Shown here one piece after another: positions 33,192-41,598 of a DNA stretch of 57,778 nucleotides. The stretch comes from Lactonifactor longoviformis DSM 17459 (lineage in GTDB: Bacteria > Bacillota > Clostridia > Lachnospirales > Lachnospiraceae): assembly GCF_900129135.1 (NCBI RefSeq), contig NZ_FQVI01000028.1, positions 1 to 57,778 of the forward strand. Reading direction: 5' to 3'. The notes under the pieces were generated by a model, which made no database searches, was not told the DNA's origin, and saw nothing but the letters and a program-made list of their open reading frames with translations. Within the stretch, counting starts at the first letter, position 1, and each line of letters begins with the position of its first letter. The position numbers and the translations under genes were made by a program.

Positions 33192-34333
33192 CGCTTCCCC
33201 TCCTTTCCCGCCGTTTCCTTCTGACAGACAATATATTCCTTGCTGTCACTGTCAAAATATATTCCTCCCGATACGTCAAAGGCAAGATAAATGGTTTCAT
33301 CCACATCCGGGGTTTCTGTTACGGGCACCATCAGCCGGACAGCTCCGCCCTCCGTTTTCACAGTCAGCTCTACTTTATTTCCCAGGGGTTCCATGGTATA
33401 GACGGTTCCTTTTACATATCCCTCCTCAGGCCGCCAGCTATAGCGCACCGCACTGCTTCGAAGCCCTACATCCACCTGTTTCCTGCCGGATGCCTCCAGA
33501 ACTTCAGCCGTATGCCGGGGAAGCTCATAAGAACGATTGCTCAGGGGAAGCACCAGCTTCAGGGTACTGTCCTCCCTGCGAAGAACCCCCTGCAGAATAT
33601 TAATCTCACTGTCCCCGAACATCCTGGCTACAAACTCAGTGGCGGGCATATTATAAACCTCTTCTGCTGTCCCAATCTGACAGATCTCTCCCTGGTGTAT
33701 CACCGCGATCCTGTCTCCCAGACTCATAGCTTCCGCATAATCATGTGTCACATACAGTGTTGTTGTCTGCAGCTTATCCTGCATTGCCTTCAGCTCTTTC
33801 CGCATAGCGTTGCGCAGCTTGGCGTCCAGGTGGGCCAGCGGTTCATCCATGAGAAATATATTTGGTTTTCTCACCATAGCCCTTCCAAGGGCTGCCCTCT
33901 GCTTCTGTCCGTTGCTCACCTGGGAAGGCTTCCTGTCTAGAAGCCCCTCTAGTCTGAGCAGGGAGGCGATCCGCTTTACCTCCCGGTCGATCACCTCTTC
34001 CGGCTCTCTGTGAGCCTTTGTTCTCATAGAAGACGCAATATTCTCGTATATGGTCAGATGAGGATACAGGGCATAATTCTCAAACACCATAGCTACATTC
34101 CTTTTGGAGGACTCTATAAAATTCATGCTCTGTCCGTCAAAGCAAATCCTGCCCTCATCGGGGTCTCCGATCCCTGCTATCATATTTAAAATGGTGGTTT
34201 TCCCTGCTCCGGCAGGACCGAACAGGACAAAAAACTCATTGTCCTCCAGGTCGAAGGAAATATTTCTGACTGCCGTTGTCTTTCCGTACTTCTTTGTTAA
34301 ATTTTCAACCGTAACTTTTGCCACGTTTCTCAC
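33188..34333 (-). CDS. Polyol/sugar ABC transporter ATPase B (381 aa)
   Basis: The partner of ATPase A. Walker A is GPAGAGKTTILN (39-50) and Walker B IFLMDEPLAHLD. The signature reads VSNGQKQR (from 139) in place of LSGGQ, and the Q-loop residue is glutamate (Glu85 in MVFENYALYP). The C-terminal regulatory domain is present. The degenerate signature in B and the intact one in A suggest a heterodimer with unequal ATP sites. The first GTG (34333) directly follows the permease stop (TAG-GTG); a second GTG nine bases on is an alternative start. Confidence 0.9.
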   Translation of the reverse strand: MRNVAKVTVENLTKKYGKTTAVRNISFDLEDNEFFVLFGPAGAGKTTILNMIAGIGDPDEGRICFDGQSMNFIESSKRNVAMVFENYALYPHLTIYENIASSMRTKAHREPEEVIDREVKRIASLLRLEGLLDRKPSQVSNGQKQRAALGRAMVRKPNIFLMDEPLAHLDAKLRNAMRKELKAMQDKLQTTTLYVTHDYAEAMSLGDRIAVIHQGEICQIGTAEEVYNMPATEFVARMFGDSEINILQGVLRREDSTLKLVLPLSNRSYELPRHTAEVLEASGRKQVDVGLRSSAVRYSWRPEEGYVKGTVYTMEPLGNKVELTVKTEGGAVRLMVPVTETPDVDETIYLAFDVSGGIYFDSDSKEYIVCQKETAGKEGKR

Positions 34334-35164
34334 CTAACCTTTCACAGCCCCAAAACTCAGTCCCCTCACCAGATGCTTCTGTATGCAGAGGCACATGATA
34401 ATCTCCGGGATGATCGCAATCACAGATACCACAGCCATCTGCCCGTAGTGAATGGTACTGGTGGAAATATAGGTCAGGGCAGATACCGTGATTGTCTGAA
34501 TCTTAAACCCACACAGCATAAGCCCAAAGGTAAAGTTATTCCAGCAGAATATAAAGGACAGAAGCGCCGCAGCTACCAGCCCGGGCCGTATAAGAGGAAT
34601 CAGCATTTTGAAAAAGATTTCTCTCTTGCTGTAGCCGTCCAGCTCTGCCGCCCGCTCCATCTCCACGGGAATATCCTCAAAATATCCCCGCAGCACCCAG
34701 ATAAGAAGCGGCAGACCGATAAACTGGTAGATCCATATCATTCCGAAATAGGTATCGTATAGCTTCAGCTTCTGAAATATTGTAAATACAGGAATAATTA
34801 TCAGTATCTCCGGCGCAAATTTAAAGGATAAGATGGTAAATGCAACCCCTTCTTTATGTTTAAATTCATACCTGGCCAGAGCATAAGCCGCGGGCACTCC
34901 CACAAGTACCGACACCAGGACAGCGCCGCCGCTGATGATAAGATTGCTTACAAAGGCTTTTACATAGCTTCCCTTTGTAAGTACATTTTTAAAATTTGCC
35001 AGCGTGGGATGGAAGATAAACAGCGTGTCATACATCTGAGAATCCCCTTTAAACGCTATAATAATCATCCATATCAGCGGGAAGACAGCAAAGAGTGTGT
35101 AGAATACCAGCAATACTTTTCCCGCCAGCATTAAAGCCTTTTCTCCTCTCTTCTTTTGTTCCAT
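34334..35164 (-). CDS. ABC transporter permease, MalG-type (276 aa)
   Basis: Six membrane segments with the cytoplasmic coupling motif ELDGYSKREIFFKMLIPLIR near residue 190 (EAA-loop). It belongs to the carbohydrate uptake CUT1 class and pairs with the MalF-type permease upstream. The ATG at 35164 is chosen for AAAGGAG 7 bp upstream; it follows the previous stop by 11 bp. The first segment (LLVFYTLFAVFPLIWMIIIA) and the final FGAVKG are typical of MalG-type subunits. Confidence 0.9.
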   Translation of the reverse strand: MEQKKRGEKALMLAGKVLLVFYTLFAVFPLIWMIIIAFKGDSQMYDTLFIFHPTLANFKNVLTKGSYVKAFVSNLIISGGAVLVSVLVGVPAAYALARYEFKHKEGVAFTILSFKFAPEILIIIPVFTIFQKLKLYDTYFGMIWIYQFIGLPLLIWVLRGYFEDIPVEMERAAELDGYSKREIFFKMLIPLIRPGLVAAALLSFIFCWNNFTFGLMLCGFKIQTITVSALTYISTSTIHYGQMAVVSVIAIIPEIIMCLCIQKHLVRGLSFGAVKG

Positions 35165-35175
35165 AGCGGCTCCTT

Positions 35176-36063
35176 TCAATTTGCGGACTTCGCTTTCAGC
35201 CACGCCCCCACTAATTTTTTCGTAATCACATTTATCAGGATCCAGAGCACCAGAATCTGAGGAATCGCCCTGCCGATACTGGAATATGTATATCCATCCA
35301 TATAGGCGCTGAGGGAAAGATTCATCAGCGTATCCCCCGGACCGCCTTTGGTGGTCGCATAGATGATGGAGAACTCCTGTACCGTGGATACAATCCTAAA
35401 AATCAGCGCGATGAGAAGCACCGGCTTCAGAAGAGGAAGCGTTAACGTTTTAAAGGTAAACCACGCGGAGCCCCCGTCTATCCTCGCCGCCTCATAGGGG
35501 GATTTGGGGAGCCCCTGCAGGCCCGCGAGGACCAGCAGAAGCACAAACGGCGTATTCACCCAGACGTCAATCATAACCACAGAGAACAGTGCCGTGCTGG
35601 AGGCCGCCCACCAGGGAAATGCATAAACCCCGAAGAGGTTCAGGAATTTTTCCAGGATCCCGATGGAGGTGTTCGTCATCAGGGACCAGAGCAGCACGGC
35701 GATGACCGGCGCCACCATCAGGGGAAAAATAAGAATGACTTTCAGGATGCCTGCCCACCGCTTTTCCGTGTTCAGCGTCAGGGCAATCACCATCCCCAGT
35801 ATCATTTCCAGGGCAGTTGCCAGGACCGCATATTTTAATGTCACCCCCAGGGAATGCCAGAACTCTTTTCCGGTAAACATCTCCACCCAGTTTTTTATCC
35901 CCACAAACTCATAGGCGGTGCTTTTTAAGCTGTAGTCCGTGAAGGAGTAATAAATCGCCGTAGCAAAGGGATATAAAATGCCCAGCGTCACTACCAGAGT
36001 GGGCAGCAGAATCAGCCACGGCCGTATCCTGACGAGCAAAGGCTTTTTGGTCAGTTCTTTCAT
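35176..36063 (-). CDS. ABC transporter permease, MalF-type (295 aa)
   Basis: A six-segment membrane protein with the EAA-loop EAARIDGGSAWFTFKTLTLP near residue 200 and the N-terminal block PWLILLPTLVVTLGILYPF typical of MalF/UgpA-type subunits. It forms the translocation pore with the permease at 34334. A GAAGGGA site precedes the ATG, 40 bp after the binding-protein stop. Confidence 0.9.
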   Translation of the reverse strand: MKELTKKPLLVRIRPWLILLPTLVVTLGILYPFATAIYYSFTDYSLKSTAYEFVGIKNWVEMFTGKEFWHSLGVTLKYAVLATALEMILGMVIALTLNTEKRWAGILKVILIFPLMVAPVIAVLLWSLMTNTSIGILEKFLNLFGVYAFPWWAASSTALFSVVMIDVWVNTPFVLLLVLAGLQGLPKSPYEAARIDGGSAWFTFKTLTLPLLKPVLLIALIFRIVSTVQEFSIIYATTKGGPGDTLMNLSLSAYMDGYTYSSIGRAIPQILVLWILINVITKKLVGAWLKAKSAN

Positions 36064-36103
36064 AAGAATCCCTTCTTTCTTTTTATCTTCAGGATGAGAA
36101 TAC

Positions 36104-37549
36104 TTATTCCTTTACTTCTATTCCGGAGACAATCTTATCCAGAGTTTCCTTCAGCTCATCCATCCCTTCCTGGGTGGATGCATACTTGCCCTCCGTAAGC
36201 TCCTGTATGGTGGCACACCATTCGTAAAGTACATTAAACACTTCTGTCTCCGGGGTATAATACATCTTGGTGGCATCCACCGTGGCCTCTGTGGCCTCCG
36301 TATAGCCCTGCACTGCATCCACCATAGCGGAATATGACGCACTGTCCGTTGTAGACTGCCTTGGTGCATTGACTGTCTGGGCATGTTCAAATGCCTTTAC
36401 GTGGAACTCAGAACTGGTAAAATACTGCAGGAAGAGCCAGGAAGCATCCTTTTTCTCTGAAGCAGAATTCATGGCCAGAGACCAGGTCCACAGCTGGTAG
36501 GCATCGTCATCCTCTCCCGCACCATCCGGACGGGGGATTGTAGTGACCACCAGATTCTCAGCCTCCTTGGAGGCACCCGGAACGCAGGGGGTAAAGCAGC
36601 AGCTGGAGGAGTCAATCATCATCGCAGCGGTCCCATTCCCGATATCCGTCACCAGATCATACCAGGTAGCCTTTGCCCAGGTAGGGCTTCCCCCCTGCTG
36701 TATCAGTTTCACGTACCAATCTGTCATTTCTACCGCTTCCGGGCTGTTCACCTGGGAAGCCAGCTTTCCGCCCTCAGCGGCAAAATCTTTTCCTCCCCAC
36801 ATAGAATAAAAGCACTGGTAAGCGGTGATCAAAGAAGCCCATCCCAATTCCCCCCGCAGTGCCACACCGTAGGTATTTTCTCCGCTGTGGCCCTGGAGTG
36901 CTGAAGCTGCTTCCAAAAGCTCACTTGTGGTCTTTGGTACTTCGATCCCGTGTTCCTCAAGAATCCGTTTGTTGTATACCAAAACATCCGATTCATAGCC
37001 CATGGGAAGCCCCCACAGAGAACCTTCTCCCATGGAATGTCCGGAGATACCGTCCCACCGGCCGGAGTCCAGAATGGTCTGATAAAAATCTTCCGCCTGC
37101 CAGTCCGGAGCTGTTTTAGCCGGATCCTGTATGAAAGGCTCAAGATCCTCCATATAGCCTGCACCTGCGTACTCCCAGATCTGGTAAGGCCCTGTCATAA
37201 AGATATCCAGATTGTCCCCGCCGCTGTTCAGAAGCACAGATACCTTGTCAAAATAATTTGTCTCCGGAATGGTGCTGTGCTGCACTTTGATCCCTGTAAG
37301 CTCCTCAAAGTCCTTTATGTGTTCTACGATTGCTGCCGAATAAGGGTGCTCATTAAACAGCACTTGGATCGTCTGCCCTTTACACATGTCCCAGGAAAAC
37401 TCACCATTTTCCGCCGTTTTGCTATCACTGCCCTGTGTACTGTCTGATTTGTCCTTCTCCTCTTTTTCACTGCCGCCGCATGCTGTCATAGTAAACATCA
37501 CAACCATTGCCAATACCATACAAAGAATACTTTTACACTTTTTCCTCAT
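36104..37549 (-). CDS. Extracellular solute-binding lipoprotein, CUT1/polyol type (481 aa)
   Basis: The signal peptide MRKKCKSILCMVLAMVVMFT runs to lipid-attachment Cys24 (TACGG). The mature protein is a family 1 solute-binding protein with EDLEPFIQDP, LWGLPMGYESDVLVYNKRIL and DVLVYNK-type hinge motifs. At about 460 residues it is longer than a typical maltose-binding protein and similar to polyol-binding members. The ATG at 37549 is chosen because GGAGGAA has proper spacing to it; the ATG two codons earlier is too close. It delivers substrate to the two-permease, two-ATPase importer. Confidence 0.9.
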   Translation of the reverse strand: MRKKCKSILCMVLAMVVMFTMTACGGSEKEEKDKSDSTQGSDSKTAENGEFSWDMCKGQTIQVLFNEHPYSAAIVEHIKDFEELTGIKVQHSTIPETNYFDKVSVLLNSGGDNLDIFMTGPYQIWEYAGAGYMEDLEPFIQDPAKTAPDWQAEDFYQTILDSGRWDGISGHSMGEGSLWGLPMGYESDVLVYNKRILEEHGIEVPKTTSELLEAASALQGHSGENTYGVALRGELGWASLITAYQCFYSMWGGKDFAAEGGKLASQVNSPEAVEMTDWYVKLIQQGGSPTWAKATWYDLVTDIGNGTAAMMIDSSSCCFTPCVPGASKEAENLVVTTIPRPDGAGEDDDAYQLWTWSLAMNSASEKKDASWLFLQYFTSSEFHVKAFEHAQTVNAPRQSTTDSASYSAMVDAVQGYTEATEATVDATKMYYTPETEVFNVLYEWCATIQELTEGKYASTQEGMDELKETLDKIVSGIEVKE

Positions 37550-37646
37550 GTACATTTCCTCCCTATGTGTAACACATGAACGAAGCGGTTACCAGTTCCT
37601 CCCTTTCTAACAGCTGTTTTTTTCACACACCTCCTGTCTTCTCTCA

Positions 37647-38297
37647 TTATTTCCTGTTCTGTCCATATTTGTCACGTATCCGGGAAACCATTTCCGTCAT
37701 TTCTTCCTGTTCCAGCAGCACCGGATCTCCTGTCATCCTGGCCTTTATATAAGTCTCCGCACAGAACTCTATCTCCTCTGCCACTGTAAATGCATCCTCA
37801 ATGTCTTTCCCCCCTGCCAGCAGTCCATGGTTTGCCATCAGGGCGGCATACCGATCTTTCATAGCTTCATATACATTCTCCGCTAATTCTCTGGTTCCGA
37901 ATGTGGCATATGATGCACAGCGCACGCCTGTGCCGGCATAGGCAACCAGATAACTGGAAGGAGGAAGGGACTCCCGCAGCACTCCCAAAACGGTACAGTA
38001 TACGGAATGTGTGTGAATCACTGCATTGATATCCTCTCTTTTTTCATAGAAAATACGGTGCAGTTCTACCTCTGTAGATGGTTTTCTCATACCCTCAATA
38101 TGCTCACCGTCTCTGCCCATCACCACTACGTCCTCCGGTTTCATTTGAAAATAGTCCATCCCGCTGGGACTTATGGCAAAGGTTTTCAGTTCCCTGTCAT
38201 AAATGCTGATATTCCCCCCCGTTCCCCGGGTCAGACCCAGCTCTGTCAATTTTCTGCAGTATGCAGCAACCGCTTCCCGCTCACTGTGCATTTTCAT
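37647..38297 (-). CDS. Class II aldolase/adducin-family protein (216 aa), aldolase or decarboxylase
   Basis: The fold matches L-fuculose-phosphate aldolase. Zinc ligands are His95, His97 (NAVIHTHSVYCT) and His157 (LMANHGLL), and the catalytic acid is Glu76 (PSTEVELHRIFYE). Family members cleave fuculose-1-P or rhamnulose-1-P, epimerise ribulose-5-P, or (OtnC) decarboxylate 3-oxo-tetronate-4-P. It is the first gene of the operon, 97 bp before the binding-protein gene and about 46 bp from the predicted start point, with AGGAGG 9 bp before the ATG. It may cleave a phosphorylated branched sugar to DHAP, which would explain the TPI homologue in the same operon. Confidence 0.88.
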   Translation of the reverse strand: MKMHSEREAVAAYCRKLTELGLTRGTGGNISIYDRELKTFAISPSGMDYFQMKPEDVVVMGRDGEHIEGMRKPSTEVELHRIFYEKREDINAVIHTHSVYCTVLGVLRESLPPSSYLVAYAGTGVRCASYATFGTRELAENVYEAMKDRYAALMANHGLLAGGKDIEDAFTVAEEIEFCAETYIKARMTGDPVLLEQEEMTEMVSRIRDKYGQNRK

Positions 38298-38349
38298 TTC
38301 AGGTTTCCTCCTTCCATTCTTACATTTGTATTTTTATTTTACATTTGTC

Positions 38350-38378
38350 ATTATAGCATTAAAGTAATATAAACGCAA
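38350..38378 (-). promoter_or_regulatory. Promoter of the twelve-gene RuBisCO-like-protein operon
   Basis: TTGCGT and TATAAT on the minus strand are 17 bp apart. Two direct copies of TTACATTTGT (38320-38329 and 38339-38348) flank the start point. Confidence 0.78.
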
Positions 38379-38391
38379 TACTTTTCTATCA

Positions 38392-38421
38392 TTTCACACA
38401 AAACTTCTAAGATGTGTGAAA
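38392..38421. promoter_or_regulatory. Inverted repeat TTTCACAC-N14-GTGTGAAA between the divergent promoters
   Basis: A perfect 8-bp inverted repeat lies midway between the operon promoter and the SorC promoter; an overlapping TGTG-N7-CACA (38415-38429) follows. The position suits binding by the SorC regulator, with effects on both promoters. Confidence 0.55.
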
Positions 38422-38451
38422 ATTGCACAAAATAGGTCATGCCAATATGTA

Positions 38452-38481
38452 TTGACATGCGTTTTCCGCATCCTATATAAT
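38452..38481 (+). promoter_or_regulatory. Promoter of the SorC regulator gene
   Basis: A consensus TTGACA and a perfect TATAAT are separated by 18 bp. The spacer contains the small inverted repeat TGCG/CGCA. Confidence 0.82.
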
Positions 38482-38561
38482 ACAAAATAGAATCAGACAC
38501 CTTCCGGATTGGCCGTGTATAACAGAGGAACCACCGGAAGGCAGTCGGAACATAGGAGTAC

Positions 38562-39530
38562 GTGGATACGCATATGGATACTAAAAAGCAGTATTTGAAA
38601 ATTGCACATATGTATTATGTCCTGGGACTTACACAGGATGAGATTGCCAAACGCCTTTTTATGACGCGCCAGAAAGTGAATCAGGTGATACACTCTCTCG
38701 TTGACCTGGACATGATCACTATAAGCGTGAATCAATTCGAAGAGCGAAGCCTGGCTTTGGAGAATGAGCTGGCCGAAGTATTTCAGATCAACCAGGCCAT
38801 CGTCGCTGAATGTTTTGAGGATGAGAGCGATCTGCTCTGCTGGAGAAATGTAATAGCGGCCGCTGCCCGTTATCTGGAAGAAACCATACGGGCCGACAGC
38901 ATAATCGGAGTCACCTGGGGCAATACCATATCAGGTGTTATAAAAAATATGCCTTTCCGGCAAAAGAACCGCTGCAGGGTGGTGCAGCTCATGGGGGTGC
39001 AGAATCTGGATGAACCGCTCTTAAAATCTGACGAGATCGCCCGCAGTCTGTCGGAAAAACTATCCTGCCCCTGCTATATGCTGTATGCGCCCCTGTTTGT
39101 GGATTCCCCGCAGACAAAAAAGTATCTGCTGAAGGAAACCCGCATCCTAAAAGTATTTGAATTGATCAAGCAGTGCGATATTGCCGTTGTGGGAATCGGC
39201 GAATTGAATGAAACCTCTAGTCTGTTCAGGCGGAACCTTATTGATACAGATCTTATCCAAAGGCTTCTAAAAGACGGTTTCTGTGCAGATGTAAATGTAA
39301 ATCTCATAAAAGAAAACGGGAGTTATGACGGGAACTGGCTGAATGACAGAATCATTACCACATCCATCCAGGATTTGAAAAAGATTCCTAATACCGTTGC
39401 CGTTGCCTCGGGCAGCAATAAAATTAAAGCCATCGTAGCTGCTCTTAACTGCGGGTGTATTAATACTCTGATTACCGATAATCACACAGCCCAGGCAGTT
39501 TTGGATTATTATAAACATTCGAAGGGATAA
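38562..39530 (+). CDS. SorC/DeoR-family sugar-binding transcriptional regulator (322 aa)
   Basis: The N-terminal helix-turn-helix reads MYYVLGLTQDEIAKRLFMTR, then QKVNQVIHSLVDL. The C-terminal sugar-phosphate-binding domain has IIGVTWGNTISGVIKNM, VVQLMGVQNL, CYMLYAPLFV and VAVASGSNKIKAIVAAL, as in SorC/CggR proteins, which are induced by sugar phosphates. It is divergent from the twelve-gene operon and is the natural candidate for its control. A GTG at 38562 has AGGAG only 3 bp upstream, whereas an ATG four codons later has it 15 bp away, so the start is uncertain by four residues. Confidence 0.9.
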   Translation: MDTHMDTKKQYLKIAHMYYVLGLTQDEIAKRLFMTRQKVNQVIHSLVDLDMITISVNQFEERSLALENELAEVFQINQAIVAECFEDESDLLCWRNVIAAAARYLEETIRADSIIGVTWGNTISGVIKNMPFRQKNRCRVVQLMGVQNLDEPLLKSDEIARSLSEKLSCPCYMLYAPLFVDSPQTKKYLLKETRILKVFELIKQCDIAVVGIGELNETSSLFRRNLIDTDLIQRLLKDGFCADVNVNLIKENGSYDGNWLNDRIITTSIQDLKKIPNTVAVASGSNKIKAIVAALNCGCINTLITDNHTAQAVLDYYKHSKG

Positions 39531-39536
39531 ATTAAT

Positions 39537-40172
39537 ATGAAATATCAATATCTAGATATGAATTCTTATAAAAGGAAAAAGCATTTTGACTACTTTAACA
39601 GTCTGGCATACCCCTATGTGGGAGTCACTGTAAATGTGACAATTACTGACTTCTTAAAGAAAATAAAAGAAAAGAAGCTACCGTTTTTTCTAACCTTTTG
39701 CTACTGTATCTCAAAAGCGGCCAACGAAATACCGGAATTCCGCCAGAGAATCTTCAAAGATGGTATTATAGAATATGAAAACTGCAGAACCTCCCACACC
39801 GTAGCTTTGGAGGACGGTACCTACTGCTACTGTACCCTTGACAGCAATATGCCATTTTCCCAGTATCTGCCCTATGCTGTTTCGGAACAGGCTCAGGCAA
39901 AGGAGGCAAGATCTGTGGAGGATAACGAGGAAGACGGGAATGAACTGATTTTTATATCCACGCTGCCATGGTTTACCTATACTTCTTTTATTCAGCCTGT
40001 TCCCATGCCGGCCGACAGCAATCCGAGGATTACTTGGGGCAGATACTCTGTGCTTCATGAAGAGACCGTGATCCCAGTCTCTGTGCTCTGTCATCATGCC
40101 CTGGTTGACGGATTACAGATTGCAGGGTTTTATGAGGCGCTGGACAGGACGATTAAGAATCTGCAGATATAA
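39537..40172 (+). CDS. Chloramphenicol-acetyltransferase-like acyltransferase (211 aa)
   Basis: The length and the C-terminal catalytic motif VLCHHALVDGLQIAGFYEAL (HHxxxDG, with His187 as general base) match the trimeric type A chloramphenicol acetyltransferase family; FFLTFCYCISKAANEIPEF in the first third is also typical. The enzyme would transfer acetyl from acetyl-CoA to a hydroxyl. It begins 7 bp after the SorC regulator stop with a weak AAGGG site, so it is probably co-transcribed with the regulator. The true substrate may be chloramphenicol or, given the setting, another hydroxylated compound; resistance cannot be claimed from sequence. Confidence 0.85.
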   Translation: MKYQYLDMNSYKRKKHFDYFNSLAYPYVGVTVNVTITDFLKKIKEKKLPFFLTFCYCISKAANEIPEFRQRIFKDGIIEYENCRTSHTVALEDGTYCYCTLDSNMPFSQYLPYAVSEQAQAKEARSVEDNEEDGNELIFISTLPWFTYTSFIQPVPMPADSNPRITWGRYSVLHEETVIPVSVLCHHALVDGLQIAGFYEALDRTIKNLQI

Positions 40173-40177
40173 AAGGG

Positions 40178-40213
40178 TGCCGCAGTACAGATAAACAGGC
40201 CTGTGCTGCGGCA
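40178..40213. terminator. Hairpin between convergent genes
   Basis: TGCCGCAG...ACAG pairs with CTGT...CTGCGGCA. On the minus strand CCCTTTTA follows, so it can serve the CPBP-protease gene; on the plus strand no T-run follows. Confidence 0.6.
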
Positions 40214-40239
40214 TCAGATAAGCAGCGAAGTGATTCAAA

Positions 40240-40989
40240 TTATTTCTTATCAGCATTTATCTCCTGCTTTTTCGGCAGCGTTTTTATAAGAATTAAGACA
40301 TAGACAGCGATAATGACACATTCCATCAAAGCGAAAGCCATACGCCTCTCTACGGTTAGACCTGTTTCATTTGCAAAAGCACTAAGTATATTTATCGCAG
40401 AATGAGTAATGATACAGGGAAGCAAACTCCCGCCACGGTAAAACAAAATTACAAACAAAAAACCAAAGGCAATTGCCCCCACAATTTGGAACAGGTTTGC
40501 CGTAAGTTCCATACCGCTGCCATTTACTAAATTCACTAAATGTCCGATGCCAAATGTAACACTCGAAATGATGATTGCAGTTTTTACATTATCTTTAGCA
40601 ATCGCACTAAAGAGAAAGCCTCGGAAAATAACTTCTTCTATAAACCCCACGCAAATCATTAAACCGATATGGCAAACCATTTCCAGCCAGGGATAATTCA
40701 CCGTAACCCCATTCCAAAGATTACTTGTAGCCAAGATAAAAAGCGGAATGTAATAAAGAAACCGACGGGCTGATGCATAGGGCCTGCAAAGCCCGTATTT
40801 TTGGAGTAGTCCGTTTTTTTGCATAAAGACAAACAATACAACAGCCTGTATGATGCAGAAAACAGCACTTGCAGATTTCTCAATTCCAATTATTTCATTT
40901 AGCGGGTTGGCTAAGGATTGCAAAACACAATAAATTCCAATCCAGACAAGTGCAAAGGCCAGCTCGCTTTTCTCATATAACTTCGTCAC
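40240..40989 (-). CDS. CPBP-family intramembrane metalloprotease (249 aa)
   Basis: A polytopic membrane protein with the three CPBP motifs: EE...R (Glu118-Glu119-Arg123 in FIEEVIFRGFLF), a histidine in FGIGHLVNLVNGSG and a final His/Asn pair in ITHSAINILSAF. The family covers Rce1-like CAAX proteases and bacterial bacteriocin-immunity or processing proteins. Its ATG overlaps the stop codon of the TetR gene (ATGA), so the pair is translationally coupled and co-regulated. Immunity or envelope stress function is possible; the substrate is unknown. Confidence 0.87.
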   Translation of the reverse strand: MTKLYEKSELAFALVWIGIYCVLQSLANPLNEIIGIEKSASAVFCIIQAVVLFVFMQKNGLLQKYGLCRPYASARRFLYYIPLFILATSNLWNGVTVNYPWLEMVCHIGLMICVGFIEEVIFRGFLFSAIAKDNVKTAIIISSVTFGIGHLVNLVNGSGMELTANLFQIVGAIAFGFLFVILFYRGGSLLPCIITHSAINILSAFANETGLTVERRMAFALMECVIIAVYVLILIKTLPKKQEINADKK

Positions 40990-41558
40990 TTCGTTTCCTC
41001 CTGTAAGGCTAATACGGCTCCTCGATATGCCCGTTCCAAATGAGAAGCTACAACTTTTTCATCATACTCCAACGAATTGTTGGCAATGATACTTGCATAC
41101 CCGTGAGCAAACAAAGCAATAGTTACAAATACCTCTTTTGTTTGCTCCATACTCATTTTCATTGCATCCTGCATAGCAGTAAGGAGGGGGATAAGTTCTT
41201 CCGAGTCAATCATTTCAAGCAAGCTATTTTCCACCGCAAACCCCGACTGAAACAAGAAGCGGAACAAATTTGGCTCTTGCATGGCAAAACGAATATAATT
41301 AAGCCCTATCCCAAGCATTATTCCTTCCTTCGGATTGTCTATATTCATCAGATATTCCGTATGAAAACTATCCGCTTTTGCGTAAGAAGCCTTTTTCAAA
41401 TCTTCCATTTTTGCAAAATGATACATAACAGGCTGAGTAGAACAGTTTAGCTTGTTGGCGATTGTTCGTGCATTGATGTTTTCAGCACCGACCTCACGGA
41501 CAACTTCAAAGGCGGCGTCTATAACCATATCTTTTGTAACTTTAGCTTTAGGTGGCAC
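40986..41558 (-). CDS. TetR/AcrR-family transcriptional regulator (190 aa)
   Basis: The DNA-binding domain is MVIDAAFEVVREVGAENINA followed by RTIANKLNCSTQPVMYHFAKMEDLKKA. The C-terminal ligand domain is helical and of normal length. AAGGAGG lies 8 bp before the ATG. A perfect inverted repeat at 41572-41593 lies between the start point and the ribosome site, indicating autorepression. It controls at least the CPBP protease gene with which it overlaps. Confidence 0.9.
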   Translation of the reverse strand: MPPKAKVTKDMVIDAAFEVVREVGAENINARTIANKLNCSTQPVMYHFAKMEDLKKASYAKADSFHTEYLMNIDNPKEGIMLGIGLNYIRFAMQEPNLFRFLFQSGFAVENSLLEMIDSEELIPLLTAMQDAMKMSMEQTKEVFVTIALFAHGYASIIANNSLEYDEKVVASHLERAYRGAVLALQEETK

Positions 41559-41571
41559 GATAGTTTCCTCC

Positions 41572-41593
41572 TTATATAATTATCGTTATATAA
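41572..41593. promoter_or_regulatory. Inverted repeat TTATATAA-N6-TTATATAA, likely TetR operator
   Basis: Two copies of the self-complementary TTATATAA flank TTATCG, directly downstream of the TetR promoter's start point and touching the ribosome site. Confidence 0.6.
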
Positions 41594-41598
41594 CATAA

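Noticed and set aside
31016-33224. Long plus-strand open frames (31016-32200 and 32157-33224) opposite the UroD-like and ATPase genes
   Set aside because: They lie wholly antisense to well-supported genes, have no recognisable domains, and no ribosome sites; they reflect codon bias of the real genes.
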